Below are positions 22,083 to 34,500 of a stretch of 64,000 nucleotides of DNA, one piece after another. The translations under genes and the position numbers were made by a program. This DNA comes from Scatophagus argus (lineage: Eukaryota; Chordata; Actinopteri; Scatophagidae), in assembly GCF_020382885.2 (NCBI RefSeq), contig NC_058506.1, positions 23,155,818 to 23,219,817 of the forward strand. Direction: 5' to 3'. Each line of letters starts with the position of its first letter. Positions within the stretch are counted from its first letter, which is position 1. The notes below the pieces were generated by a model. That model was not told where the DNA came from. It made no database searches and saw nothing but the letters and a program-made list of their open reading frames with translations.

Positions 22083-22281
22083 TTCTTGCACTACTCATTC
22101 ACTTGCTAGCGTTTGGTGTTCGGTGGTATTGGTGTACTTCAGTCGACATATTTTGTGTTAGCTTTTACTGTGGCTGGTTCTTACAAATAAGTACACAAGC
22201 ACTTTAAGAAAAGTTTATTAACCGCACGATCATCTAGATTCTTTACGTTCTGTTTGTCGTTCAGCTTAGCTTAGTGCTAAC

Positions 22282-23154
22282 ATGGCTTCTTCCACTCACT
22301 CTCCCTCTGCCTCTCCCTCTCCCGTCTTCTGTAAGGTGTGTGAAATGTTTAGCTATTCCTCTGCCTCCTTTAGTGAGAGTGAGATGTGTAGAAAGTGTAG
22401 TTTATTCACAGCTTTGGAGGCGAGGCTAAGTGAGTTAGAGGCCCGGCTTCGTACTGTAGATCACAGTCCATTAGTCCCGACAGCTAGCCAGCAGCAGTTA
22501 GCCTGTGCGGACCGGCCTACTTTAGCTACTTTAGCTGATGTCAGTCAGGGAGGTTGGGTGGCGGTTTGACAGAAGCGTAGTCCAAAACAAAGGCCCGTGG
22601 TTCACCACCAACCGCGTCATGTGTCTAACCGCTTTTCCCCACTCAGCGACACACCCGCTGAGAAACCGACCCTGGTTATTGGCGATTCTGTTTTGCGATA
22701 TGTGAAGCCGACACCAGCGACCATAGTCAAATGCATCCCGGGGGCCAGAGCGGGCGACATAGAGGGCAATTTAAAGCTGCTGGCGAGAGATAAGAGTAAA
22801 TATGGTAAGATGATAATTCACGTCGGCGCTAATGACACTCGGCTACGCCAGTCGGAGGTCACCAAAGTTAATATTGAGTCGGTGTGTAATTTGGCAAAAA
22901 CCATGTCGGACTCCGTAGTGTTCTCTGGTCCCCTCCCGAATCTGACCAGTGATGACATGTTTAGCCGCATGTCATCGCTCCGTCGCTGGCTGTCACGGTG
23001 GTGTCCAGAAAACAACGTGGCCTTTATAGATAACTGGGAGACTTTCTGGGGAAAACCTGGCCTCATTAACAGAGACGGCGTTCATCCCACCTGGGGTGGT
23101 GCGGCTCTTATTTCTACCAATATGGCCAAGTTTATTAGACAACCAACACCCTGA
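22282..23154 (+). pseudogene. LINE ORF1 relic with zinc-finger, coiled-coil and SGNH hydrolase
   Basis: One frame from ATG 22282 to stop 23152-23154 (about 290 codons) is interrupted only by TGA at 22567-22569. The N-terminal half has CxxC...CxxC (CKVC and CRKC) followed by a heptad-like FTALEARLSELEARL coiled coil. The C-terminal half is an SGNH/GDSL hydrolase: GDS nucleophile block ([10 protein letters not shown]), conserved Gly (PGARAGDI), HVGAND, a SGPLPN stretch, and the catalytic DGVHP block. ORF1 proteins of this make-up are known from L2/CR1-clade LINEs such as zebrafish L2, where the esterase domain is associated with the RNA-binding ORF1p. No ORF2 (endonuclease/RT) follows; the copy is cut off after the stop and a - strand LINE tail starts 12 bases on. 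Confidence 0.8.
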
Positions 23155-23165
23155 CAACCAAAGTT

Positions 23166-23790
23166 GCAACAAATGAACTTGACTTGACTTGACTTGACTT
23201 AACTTTATTTATACAGCCCATTTTTACAAGCAGTTTGTCTCAAAGGGCTTAACATAACATCAGCAACATCCTCTGCCCTTCGACCCTCACATCAACTGAG
23301 GAAAAACTCCCAGAAAAACCTTTAACAGGGAAACACTGAGGGGCGGCACGGTGGTGCAGTGGTTGGCACTGTCGCCTCTGCATGTTCTCCCTGTGCCTGC
23401 GTGGGTTTTCTCCGGGTTCTCCGGCTTCCTCCCACAATACCAAAAACATACACATTAGGTTAATTGGATACTCTACATTGCCCCCTAAGTGTGAGTGTGA
23501 GAGTGTGTGGTTGTCTGTCTTTGTGTGTTGGCCCTGCGATTGACTGGCGACCAGTCCAGGGTGAACCCTGCCTCTCGCCGTAGTCAGCTGGGATAGGCTC
23601 CAGCTCCCCCGCGACCCTGACGGACAAACGGTATTGAAAATGGATGGATGGAAGGGAAACACTGGGAGAAACCTCAGGGTGAGCAACAGAGGAGGGATCC
23701 TTCACCCAGGACGGACAGACATGCAATGGATGTTGTACAGGCAGGAAAGCAGTTAACAACATGAGATGTGGGATAGATAGGGAATGTTCA
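23166..23790 (-). mobile_element. LINE 3' UTR fragment (- strand), interrupted by a SINE
   Basis: On the - strand the element ends in an aaataaagttaagtcaagtc-type tail at 23166. Its ggaaaaactccc and gggaaacactgggagaaacc blocks resemble the L2-like 3' region at about 50890-50930. The SINE copy B splits it at 23339-23652. Confidence 0.6.
23339..23652 (+). mobile_element. tRNA-headed SINE, copy B
   Basis: A box tggtgcagtgg is near the start; the B-box region is deleted, with the sequence jumping from gtcgcctc to tgcatgttctccctgtgcct. The body and ggatggatgg tail are intact. Flanking 12-bp direct repeats agggaaacactg lie at 23327-23338 and 23653-23664. Confidence 0.85.
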
Positions 23791-23799
23791 GTCAGGGGA

Positions 23800-25520
23800 G
23801 AGCTGATGGAGGCTGATGGAGGCTCCTGGTGGGCAGGCAGGGCCGTGAACAGTGAACGCAGGAGCCGCAAGTTGGTTGATTTAACCAGAAACAGCCTCTT
23901 TCACTCCTGCCACATACCAAACCAAGAAAACAATAATTTACAAACTTCATCCAAACTTGTCACTGAGTTGAACTCACAGAGTTCAATGTGAACATAATGG
24001 GAGAGGAGTGAAAAGGCGGACATCAGAGAAGCAGCAGGGAAAACAGTGAACAGCCAGAATATTTTCATGTCCAACGTGGATAATTTGAGTAATTAATAAT
24101 GGTATAAACTGATAGAAAAGCCTTGTCTTAGTATTACTGCTTTAGTTATACAGTCAATGGTCTGTGGTCACATATTTCTTTATAGATGAGCTTTTATTAA
24201 CATGAAATGTTAGTAACAAGATGGTACAAAACTGTGGAGGTTCCATATTTACAACACACATTCACTCACTTACATGTTACCAAATAAAAAATTGTGTAAA
24301 TAGACAACAATACAAAGCTTACAGTATACTTTCAAACAAGACAGTTCCAATTCACAGGGATAAGAGTTTTTATTCTTCTGTTATCTCATCAGGTCAGAAA
24401 AGTTCCCTCAAGATCCCTCAGATCAGTTTGTTCTGACCTGGAGTCAGATCCTAAATAATATTTGTAAATAAAGCTACTGCCTAAAAACAAATAATGATCA
24501 GTGAAGACACTAAAAGAGATGGTTCTATCAGTCATATCTATGATTATTATTTTCACAAGCGACTGGTGTCAGTGTGATAACGTGTTAGCCACAACTACTT
24601 ATACTGTATATATTTATCTATTTATACTGTTATCACTTGATATTAGTGAGTTGTTGTTGTTGTGAGTTTTTTTTTAAAAAAAAATCATTTTATCTTACAC
24701 TTTATCTGTTGTCTCACTGAAAATTTCAGTGTACAGCTGTGCAATGATAATAAAAGCCATTCTGTTCTCTTGTAGCTATACTTTATAAAGCGATAATATG
24801 TGAGTGTTGTGCTTACAGCTTGTTCTATTATCTGCAAAAGGTCAGATATATAAATAAATGGTTTTTAAATTAAATAAATTAACTTTAAAACTGGAGGAAT
24901 TAAACAGAAAATGCAAAATGGATAGTTTTACATCACTGCCATCTAAATCTGCTGTAGACAGGTTTTGAATTACAAGCCTCCCAGTGGAAAGGTGTAATCC
25001 CTAATGTTAACTTTAATTTAAAACCCCTGCAGGACGTATTGAGTCTTACTGACACCAACTTAACACTGACTGAAAATCAGCAAAATTAATCAGTGCAGTG
25101 ACGAGTTTGACATGGCTCTGTTGTTGTTGGACAGATGAAGATGTGGACTTGAAGCTGATTTTACTGAGGAAGACATTTTAGGAAAGACATTATCTGTTTT
25201 ATTGAGACTTGGCACTTATGACATTATGGCATCAGTATTATCTGAACGCTACCACCATGTACTGTTGGTATGCATTAAACTGCAGCTTTGGAGTTTTAAC
25301 ACTAATTATTTATTTTAAACTATTAATGCCTGACAAACCAAACAAACAAACAAACAAAAAACAAACAAAAATCAAACTGGTGAGAAGGTCCCAACTTCAA
25401 GACGAAGTTTCTGGTGGCTCAGAACTAGCAGCCCGAACTGCAGTGTGGACATAACAAACAAATTTCCTGCTGGGAAATTTAATCCAAACCCTCATAGTTG
25501 AGTTATGAAGGCTGCTGCTC
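23800..25520. other. Spacer between the LINE cluster and slc13a5, no gene seen
   Basis: AT-rich, with a polyA/T run near 24670-24685 and a (CAAA)n-like stretch at 25339-25370. Candidate - strand poly(A) signals for slc13a5 (tttatt on +) include 25198-25203. Confidence 0.45.
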
Positions 25521-28500
25521 CTACACAGGTGCAGTGGTGTTGGCCCATGATGGGAAGGAGTCCAGGCCAAACATGACGCGACCCCAACTGTTGATGGCCA
25601 GACTGATGCAACCAATGCCAATGATGTTCATCACCACACCTGACTTTGCCTGTAGGGGTTGCAATGGAGGAAGATGTTATCATGACTTCATGGCTGGTCT
25701 GAAAAGTCTCTTTCCCCCATCCTAACAAAAGCAGGACTCACCATGTCAGACACTTTGAGGAAACCGTAGGAGAAGACGATGGCGTTGGGGGGTGTGGCCA
25801 CTGGCAGCATGAAGGCGAATGAGGCGCTGAGGGTGCAGGGGATCATCACGTACAGAGGGTTCAGGCTTATGGACTGTGACTGGCTCAGGACACACACAAA
25901 AAGACAGTTGTCCTTCAGTATATGTCAATAACGAGTGTTTTGTGTCCATTCACAAAGTTACAAAGCCCAGACTACACACGCCTCATCAGTCGTCCAGACT
26001 TTACTTCTATGTCACCATGCAACACAGCACCATCTGCAGGTGAAAGTCCTGCCCATCTCACCATCTGCTGTTAAGGTTATTGTCTGTCTTGTCTGTCTGT
26101 TGTTGGCAGCAACAATCAGCACTACTGTTTTCACAGAGTCCATCTGAGGAGACTCAGTGGGAAGACGAATGCTAGACTGCTGAGGGACAGTCAGGACAAT
26201 TTGTGTGAGCGTTCAGCCTCTGTTAAAGCCACATGAAGAGGTGGTCGGGTGGATGTTGACCACTGTATGAAGCTGTGGACGGCACGAGATAAACAAATGA
26301 AACATAATAAATAAATTTTTCTGATCAAATGTTTCTTTTCTTTTTCTGTTCTCTTCTCATCTGCTCCTTAACTTCAGTTTCTTCTGCTTTACTGATTTTT
26401 CTGTTAAGGTCAAACATCTGCAGTGAACAGATGTGAACATGCTGTCTGTGCCACATGTGGATGAGTGTGTTTTTTCATACCATGGAGGCCAGGATTGGGA
26501 GGAAGAGTGTTGCCGTGGCAACGTTGCTTGCACACTCAGTGAAGGTGGCAATCAGGAGGCAGAGGATGACGGCGATGGCCCAGGGAGGGATGGAGTGGAG
26601 CGGCGTCATCTGAGTGCCGAGCCAGCGGGACAAACCCGACTCCTACGGGACAAAACGGCATCAGCAAGTACGATACGAACTGAAGACTCTGCTGAACTTT
26701 AGATTCAAAAGGAGCACACACACACACACACCTCACTGCCTTTGGCCAGAGCAAAGCCTCCACCTAGCAGGAGGACAATGTTCCAGGGCATCTTCTTCTG
26801 AGTCACCTGCCAGCTGAGCAGAGGTGGAGCTGGGCCTCGTGACACCAGTGACTCTGATTGGATGAGAAATGTTTTAAATTACACAGGTGTGGTCAGCGAT
26901 TACTGATGTGGAGTTTCACTTCACTGTAACACGAGCTTTCGGTCTGTCAGACCTTCATCACAGCAAACTCAACTCAACAGTGGACAGGCTCGTAACCAAA
27001 CCAAATAATCCATTCTAGTCATTAGATGCAGTACACCTGTGCACATCATGTGGTCAAAGTTCTGCCTTCTGGGAGTTGTAGTTTTAAGTGCTAAATGAGT
27101 ATTGTGGGTCATACAAATGGAAGCAGCAGAACCCTCAGAACCCTCGTTCAGACCCACAGCCTGAATGTTACCCACAGTGTCAGTCCATAAACACGTTACC
27201 TGTGTGTGTCTGTGTGTTACCTATGTTTTACCTGTGTGTGTGCTTCCTGTGTGTTACCTGTGTTTGAGCTCCTCCAGAAGCAGAGGAAGTGTGGTGGCTC
27301 AGAGGGAAGAACAAACAGCAAAACAGCCACAAACAGAGAGACGGTGGCATCAGTGACGAACCTGCACAGACAAACAGAGAGAAGAAGACGTGATCGGATT
27401 AACAGGTTGTGCCGTCATCTGACTGTTCATGTCATTCATAAAACATCACTTCCCTTGTTGTATTTTCTGTCCATGTGTTTTTAGCAGAAACAGGCAGTGA
27501 ACACATCTTTTAAGTTATGTTGAACATGTTATCAAATAGCTGAGCACGTCCGCCACCAGCTGTCCCAGATGGACCTGATAGTTCGGGTGGAGTTTGTTTG
27601 TGTCTCCTGGTGGGTCTTAGTCCGTGGCCACTGGCAGCATCCCTCTCTGTTAGCTCTATGTTTGGTCTCCACCTCCTCAGTGTATCTGCTGTCTGCAGCT
27701 TGTGCACGTGACAGTGAGGCAGAACAGATAAATGACGTAAAAGCTGAATCATTTTCTTGTCAGTGATTGACATCAGCTGAAGTTTGTCCAGTTGCGTCTG
27801 AGCTTCACTATCAATCTGTGTAAACAGGAAACATGTTGAAATCTTCTCTTTGCACAAACTGCAGGTCCAAGGTGAGTGATGGTCCCACCTCACCTAAAAA
27901 CCAGGCCAAGAGATCATGAATCTGTCCTGCTGCCTTTAACTCCTTGTTTCTCATGATTAGGACAAAGAAACGTCACACTGAGCTGCACCTCAGACCAATA
28001 CCTCTAACACCCACCAACATCTGGCTTTTGTCTTTAGTGTGTAGGGTACAATCTGATGCTGTGATGCTTGTTGGAGTGTAAATAGTTTTCCATCTGTCTC
28101 CAGTCATCGTTCAGTCTTCAGTAAGACCAAATACAAGTCACTCATAGGCTGCGTCTGGCTCCCGCCTATTTTACAACATCTAACAAATAGAGACTTTGAG
28201 TTGGGACCCTAATTGTTTACTCATGTACTCGATATGCACAACTAAAACTGAAAATCCAGGCAGTAACATGTTCCAATCATCGGTATGGTTAGTCATCCTA
28301 ACATCCTGGCTATAGAGATGGTAAAGTTAGTCGCTCGACCTCTTTGTTCCCTGCTGACACATGTCAACAGCTGTTGGATGGACTGTGATGAAATGTGGTT
28401 CAGATATTCATGTTTCCCTCTGGATGAACCGTAGTAATTCTGGTGATCCTCTGACTTTTCATTTAATGCACCATCATGCCAACGTTTTAATGTGTCCAGC

Positions 28501-31500
28501 ACTTTGGTCTAAACACCCGCAGGACTGATGATCACATCAGCCTCAGCACCTTGTGTATATTTATATTAGCTAATGCTAACATGCTAAACTAAGATGGTGC
28601 ACGTGATAAACATTACAATTGCTTGCATTATCATTGTGATAATGCTCATGACACCTCTTCAACTACCTCACACTGCTTCATTCACAGTAGCCTCTTTATG
28701 CTAAAGCTAGCCTGACATTCAAGGCTAATAGGGCTGATGTAGGGTTTGAGTTCCTGACTTCAGACTGGTTTGGTCCTACTTCATTTACATTACTGAATCA
28801 CAAGTTTCAGTACAGCAGAATTAGACTAAAGCAATAAGAGCTAAAACATAAGTAAAAGTGCAAGAGTAGAAAACAGGAGAACATGAGAGAGTGAAGGGGT
28901 GTTAGAGGGTTAGGGTTGTTAGGATGATCCTTTAGTGTGAGAGGTTTACTTACATAATCTTCAAGTTGAATTGCAAATAAAATGTTTTTAAAATGTATGC
29001 CTTGAACAGCAGTGAAAAACTGAGCAGAAAACTGCAGTAGCCAATGAGAGCGAGCTGAAGCATCATCTACCAGATGCTGATGTTAGCTTGTAGCAGCAGT
29101 TTGCACTTGCATTGCTGATCCTGACAAATTCTTTTAGAATAAAATCTGCGTGGTGGATTGTAATCTGGAAGACGTTTGCTCGAGTTTGACCAAAACAGTT
29201 CAGACTCAAGGCTTATGTCAATTCAGTTGTTGGTAACTAAAACAGATTAAAATCTTTGTGATTTTTTTTGATGACAAGAACAAAAACAGAGTTTTTGTTA
29301 ACTAAAAACTGAGATCTAAAAAAGGTAAAAAACCAACGATACAAATACTCCGATGTGAATTCTGTGCCTATTTAGAAAGTAATTATCAGTCAGTGTCTGC
29401 ATATCACAAACTCCTCAGACTTTTCACTGAACTGAAAACATGATGTGGACTTAAAAGGATTTACCAGGACAGGACAGAAATTATTGATTTTTCTCTCTTC
29501 TGAGAATTTTCTTTAATTTCCAAGTCGATGTGTTGAATAAAAACATGACCTGTCAGGACAAACAGATCAATGCTTTGTGTGACCCAGCTGGCAGCTGATG
29601 AATGAGTGTGTGTTGATGTGAAAGCAGGTGACAGGTGAGGGGGTGGAGCCCGCTGAGACGAAGACTGAGATTTCCTATGGCCAACTTGATTGGAAATGAC
29701 CTCAGACCATCTTGTCCTGGTGAGGTGTGGTATGAGGTATCTCATATCTCTCAGTTGTTTAGTCAATCAAACAGTTTCTAGTGTCGTGAAAATCAATCAG
29801 TGCTATATATATAAGTAGTTAAGGATAAAGGCGTCATCTTCTTACAAGATCCATGAAAAATATGGACAGAAACAGGTCTGGATGTGTGGATGAGATGTTT
29901 TCAAATACCAGCTCTTAATCAACATGTTCCTGACAGCCTGGATGACTAATAAACTGAACCTAACACTGAGGTGTATGAATGGTGATGTGTCTGCTTAGTT
30001 TACAAAGTGACAATGAACTCAGCAGAACAAAAGGATTTCCACTTTTACATGTCACAGCTGCTGCAGCCTCTTTTAAGGAGGTCTCATCCAGCATGTGGGA
30101 GATGGTCCCTGAAAGTTTCAATAGGAAAGCTAGAAACCAAAAATATTCTATGAAAAGATCAAATGTCATCTTTGAGTCACTTGTTCAAGTTTGTTTTCAC
30201 CTCATGGTGGTTGCCACTGGCTCATTACTGCCCCCTGAGGACAGCATACACCTGCTGGTACATGGTGGCTGGTGAGAACTGCAGTTGTAGTGGGCGTCTT
30301 TCCTGTTCTCAGCTGATTTCAATAAATTACTGCTTGTGGTCTGGTTTTGGATCGCAGACGTGCAGAATCTGAATGGTAACGTCTAAACACTTCCCACATT
30401 ATTGGTTACAGTAACATTGAGCTTGGAATCTGTTCACACTTGAAAATGTTTCATGAAATCTGCCGTGAATAAATCTGTCACATCTGTTTCATGAATTAAT
30501 TTTCTATACCGCTTATCTGTCAGGGTCACAGGGGGCTGGAGCCTATCCCAGTTGATTACAGGCGAGAGGCGGCGTACACTCTAACCTGAAAATGATTTTA
30601 TTGCTCAAATTAAAGTTACTTAATTCAGCTCTGATTCTGCTGTTGGTTGATCAAAAAATGTGATTCTGTCATTTACAGTAAAACTTTTTTTCAGTGGAGA
30701 TGACTCAGAGTTATAAAAAAGTCTTAAAGAAGATGTGAAGACTGTGAACCTGTGGTACGTTTCATTCACTCAGTATAGCTCTTCTCTTCTTTTTTCCTAC
30801 AATTATGGAAATTGTAAATTGTTTTTTATCGATGCCTAGCTCTGTTTTTCACTATTCACTATTCACTAACCCTAACCCTAACCCTAACCCCTCTGCTGTA
30901 ACAATGTGAATTTCCCCATTGTGGGACCGAAACGAAAATCTTATCTTATCTTATCTTATAATAATGACAGCCTCTGCTGAAGAGTGCAGTTCATATAGCG
31001 ATCGTTTTTGGCTCAGCTCACTAAAGTTTACTGTTTGTTCTCAGGACACGTTCGTTCTGTTTGTTCTTCACCTCTGGTTCCTGTGTGTTCATGGATTTTG
31101 CCCCCAGGTCTGTGTTAACCTGCATCTGGGGTCAGTCAGGCTTCTGAATCTTTTTTTCCACTTTCCATTAATGCAGGATCAGCACTGACTGACTCACACA
31201 GATGTGACAGATTTATTCACGGCAGCGTTTCTGTTAAACAAGAACTCCAGACTGCAGTTTAAAGAAGCTTTCAGTCTAATGATTGAATCTACTGCAGTGC
31301 ACACTGTGTCCACAGAAACATACGGAGGAAACGTTTACGTCAGTGGAAAACAGAAAACTATAGTCCGATTATTATGTCCACAGTTTGTGTTAATCCATGA
31401 AGAGTTTTATTTATATCCCATTTTATTACTGACTCAGACTTGGCCCAGCTGGTGCTTCTCTTTTATAACCATAACATTCAAGTCACAGCAGTGTATGTTC

Positions 31501-34500
31501 AGCAAAACATCTTGCTGTTGTGAAGGTATCTCAAGGATCCTTAAAGAATTTTCTGACAAAGTAGATGAAAAAGTCTGCTGTGATATAAAACCCATTTTTT
31601 TAACCCATTTCTGAAGATGTGACTCTGTTTACTGATCTAAACAAAGAAGGAAGTCAGAAACATAGAAAGTTTTTGCTTAGTTTGTTAAGCCCCGAGCTGA
31701 GCTTTTAGGTACTCACTCGGCCTTGGCATTGAAAACGTGAGTGGCCCAACCATCCATGAAACGCGGGTCTCGTGTGAACCACAGCACCACCATGAGGATG
31801 AAAAGTGCGAGAACGCTGACCTCTGCGTAACTCATTGGGCCCAAACGCCGATGTTCATCCCTGATCACTTCATACGCCCTTTGCTCCTTCTCTGACTGGA
31901 CTGTCCTGCAACCCCACGTCCTCCGTAGGCTACAAGGAATGAAGATCAAAATGTACATTTACCACAAATTAAATTACAAAACCACAGCTTTAATGTGATA
32001 ATGCCATCTGCATGTAAACGATCACACAGTAATCAGTAACATCTGAGGTTTTGGAACTTTACTACGATGCACAGGAAGGTCAGGGTGAAACTGAGTGCTT
32101 TCTGTCAAGCAACTCACTTGCAGCCAATATAGAGAAACTGGAGCCAGAACCAGGCTAGGATCAGCATCAGTATCATGGTGGGGAAGGCGAACGCAAACCA
32201 GGACGCAAAGTTGATCACGTCACCGTTCTGAGGAAAAAGTCTATGAGAAAGAGCAGACGTGAAGTCACAACAGCTTACAGATTTTAAGTTTTTGAATGAA
32301 CAAATGTGAGTCCTGGTGGCTTCTGCTGCTGCAGAAGAATTCAGTTCATTTCAGAAAACACTGATGATTGATTGATAAAAAAAAAAAATTCTGTTTGTTT
32401 TTGGAGCAGTCATGTTTTAGCACTCACTGGTTCATCTGCCCGACCAGAATCAGGTTCGGTCCGGTTCCTGTCAGAGTAGCGATCCCTCCGATGCTGGCAG
32501 CATAGCACACACATAGCAGGAGGCCTTTACTCATCGTCCTCCTCCTCTTCTCCTCTTCATCACTGAGCTGCTCCTTCTCTATCTGACAGGAGGTGTTCTC
32601 CATACACACCACCACTACCACACACAGTTTGTGGAGACAGTTAAAGGACAGATTTCCACACTTCCAATCGTGATTGTGTTACACATCCTGCATCTTTCCT
32701 AAACTGACAGATGGTGGACTCACCAGGACCGTGGCTGGTGCTGTCTGATGGGGGTTTGTCCTGTGGTGTAGGTTTGACTTTGTCCACCTGACCCTGTGAC
32801 AGTACTTGGTGCTCAGGGTACATGTTGTCTGGGGGGTTGCTGATCTTCTCTGAATTGCCTTGTGGTAACATGAGCCCGTTCAGACCTGGAAATGAACATT
32901 CAGAAGTTCAGTGTCCGTCGTCTCTTTAGTCTCTTAATAATCCACAGGCTTTCAGCGTGAGTGAGCCAAATGACATGACGGAGAGAAGACTGGAGCTTCT
33001 GACTCTGGTCATCTTTTGATATTTGATGTTGGTTTTGAAATACTGCATTTGTGCTTTGTTGCTTTGTAAAGTTGTTCCTATCATTCAATCCAAAGTCCAA
33101 AGTCAACTAACATTCATTCGAAAGCCTTATTCTTAGTCTCTCACATCCTACCTGGAAAACAGTACAACCACTTTTTATTGCTGTATTGTACCGCGCTCCT
33201 GGCCCATACTCTGAATTTCCACTGGAATTTTCAGAGTTCCTATAGAGTCACATCCTTAAAACTAATAAAGTAATTATTATGGGCGATTTCAACATCCACG
33301 TGGACGATGGTAACGATCACCTTTGCGCAGCATTTATTTCACTATTAGATTCAATTGGCTTCTGTCAGTGTGTACATAAACCCACTCACTGCTTCAGTCA
33401 CACTCTTGACCTTGTTCTGACATATGGCATTGAAGTAGAACATTTAATACTCTTTGAACAAAATCCTTTTTTATCTGACCATTGCTTAATAACTTTTTAG
33501 TTTGTACTATTTGACTTCATACCACCAAGAAAAAACTCCTACACTAGATATCTGTCTGACAGTGCTGTGGCTAAATTTAAAGAAGCAGTTCTATTGTCAT
33601 TTACTTCAGTATCATGTCCCCATACGAGTGAACAATACAATAATCCCTCTCAAATCAACCATTTCGTGGACAGTGCTGCAAGCTCATTAAGGACAACGAT
33701 AGACTCTGTTGCCCCGCTAAAAAAGAAACGCATAAAGCAAAATAGACTTGCACCCTGGTATAATACAGAGCTTTGCAAATTAAAGCAAAATACCTGAAAA
33801 CTTGAAAGGAAATGGCGTTCCTCCACGCTTATTGAATTTCACTCAATCTGGCAGTACAGTCTTAGTATCATGCCTGGTGTTTTTTTGTTATGCTTTGTCT
33901 TTTGATTTCAGTCCATGTGCCATGTTTCATGTTTGTCTTGTCATGTGTTTCCATGTTTTATGTTCAAGGGTTATGTCATGTCCTGTTTTATTTTGAAAGC
34001 GTCTCTTCCCCTGTGTGCCCTGTTTTCATGTAGCTTTGCTTTTGGTTTTCTCGATTGCTTTCTCCCACCTAATGTGTGTCACCTGTGTCTCATTGTCGTG
34101 TCTATTTAGTCCTTGTCTTCCCAGGTACCTGGGTCAGAGTGTTATTTTTGAATGTCTTCATGTTATGCCAGGATCTGTTTTTTTCTATTCGCCATGACAT
34201 GTTAAGCCAGGAAGTTATGCCACAGATTTTCTTCATAGATCCCACGCTACTGAAGGTGTGTGTGTGTTTTTTTGAGTTTTGCTTTAATTAATTAAAGATT
34301 TTGTTCAGACCTCTGCCTCGCATCACTGCTTTTTTTGACTCTACATCAGGGCTCAACCTTTTCTGCGTCAGCGACACTGACCTACTTGACACTTAGATTA
34401 TATAGGAAGGTCCTACTGACTGCCAGAGCAGCCTGTTACTCGAAATTAATTGAGGATAACAAGCATAATCCCAGGTTTCTCTTCAGCACTGTAGCCAGGC

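Noticed and set aside
23249-23870. - strand ORFs of 136-145 codons
   Set aside because: They run through a SINE and a LINE tail. The same RLSVRVAGELEPIPADYG-type peptide appears at each SINE copy (10.0 and 35.3 kb), so it is a repeat translation.
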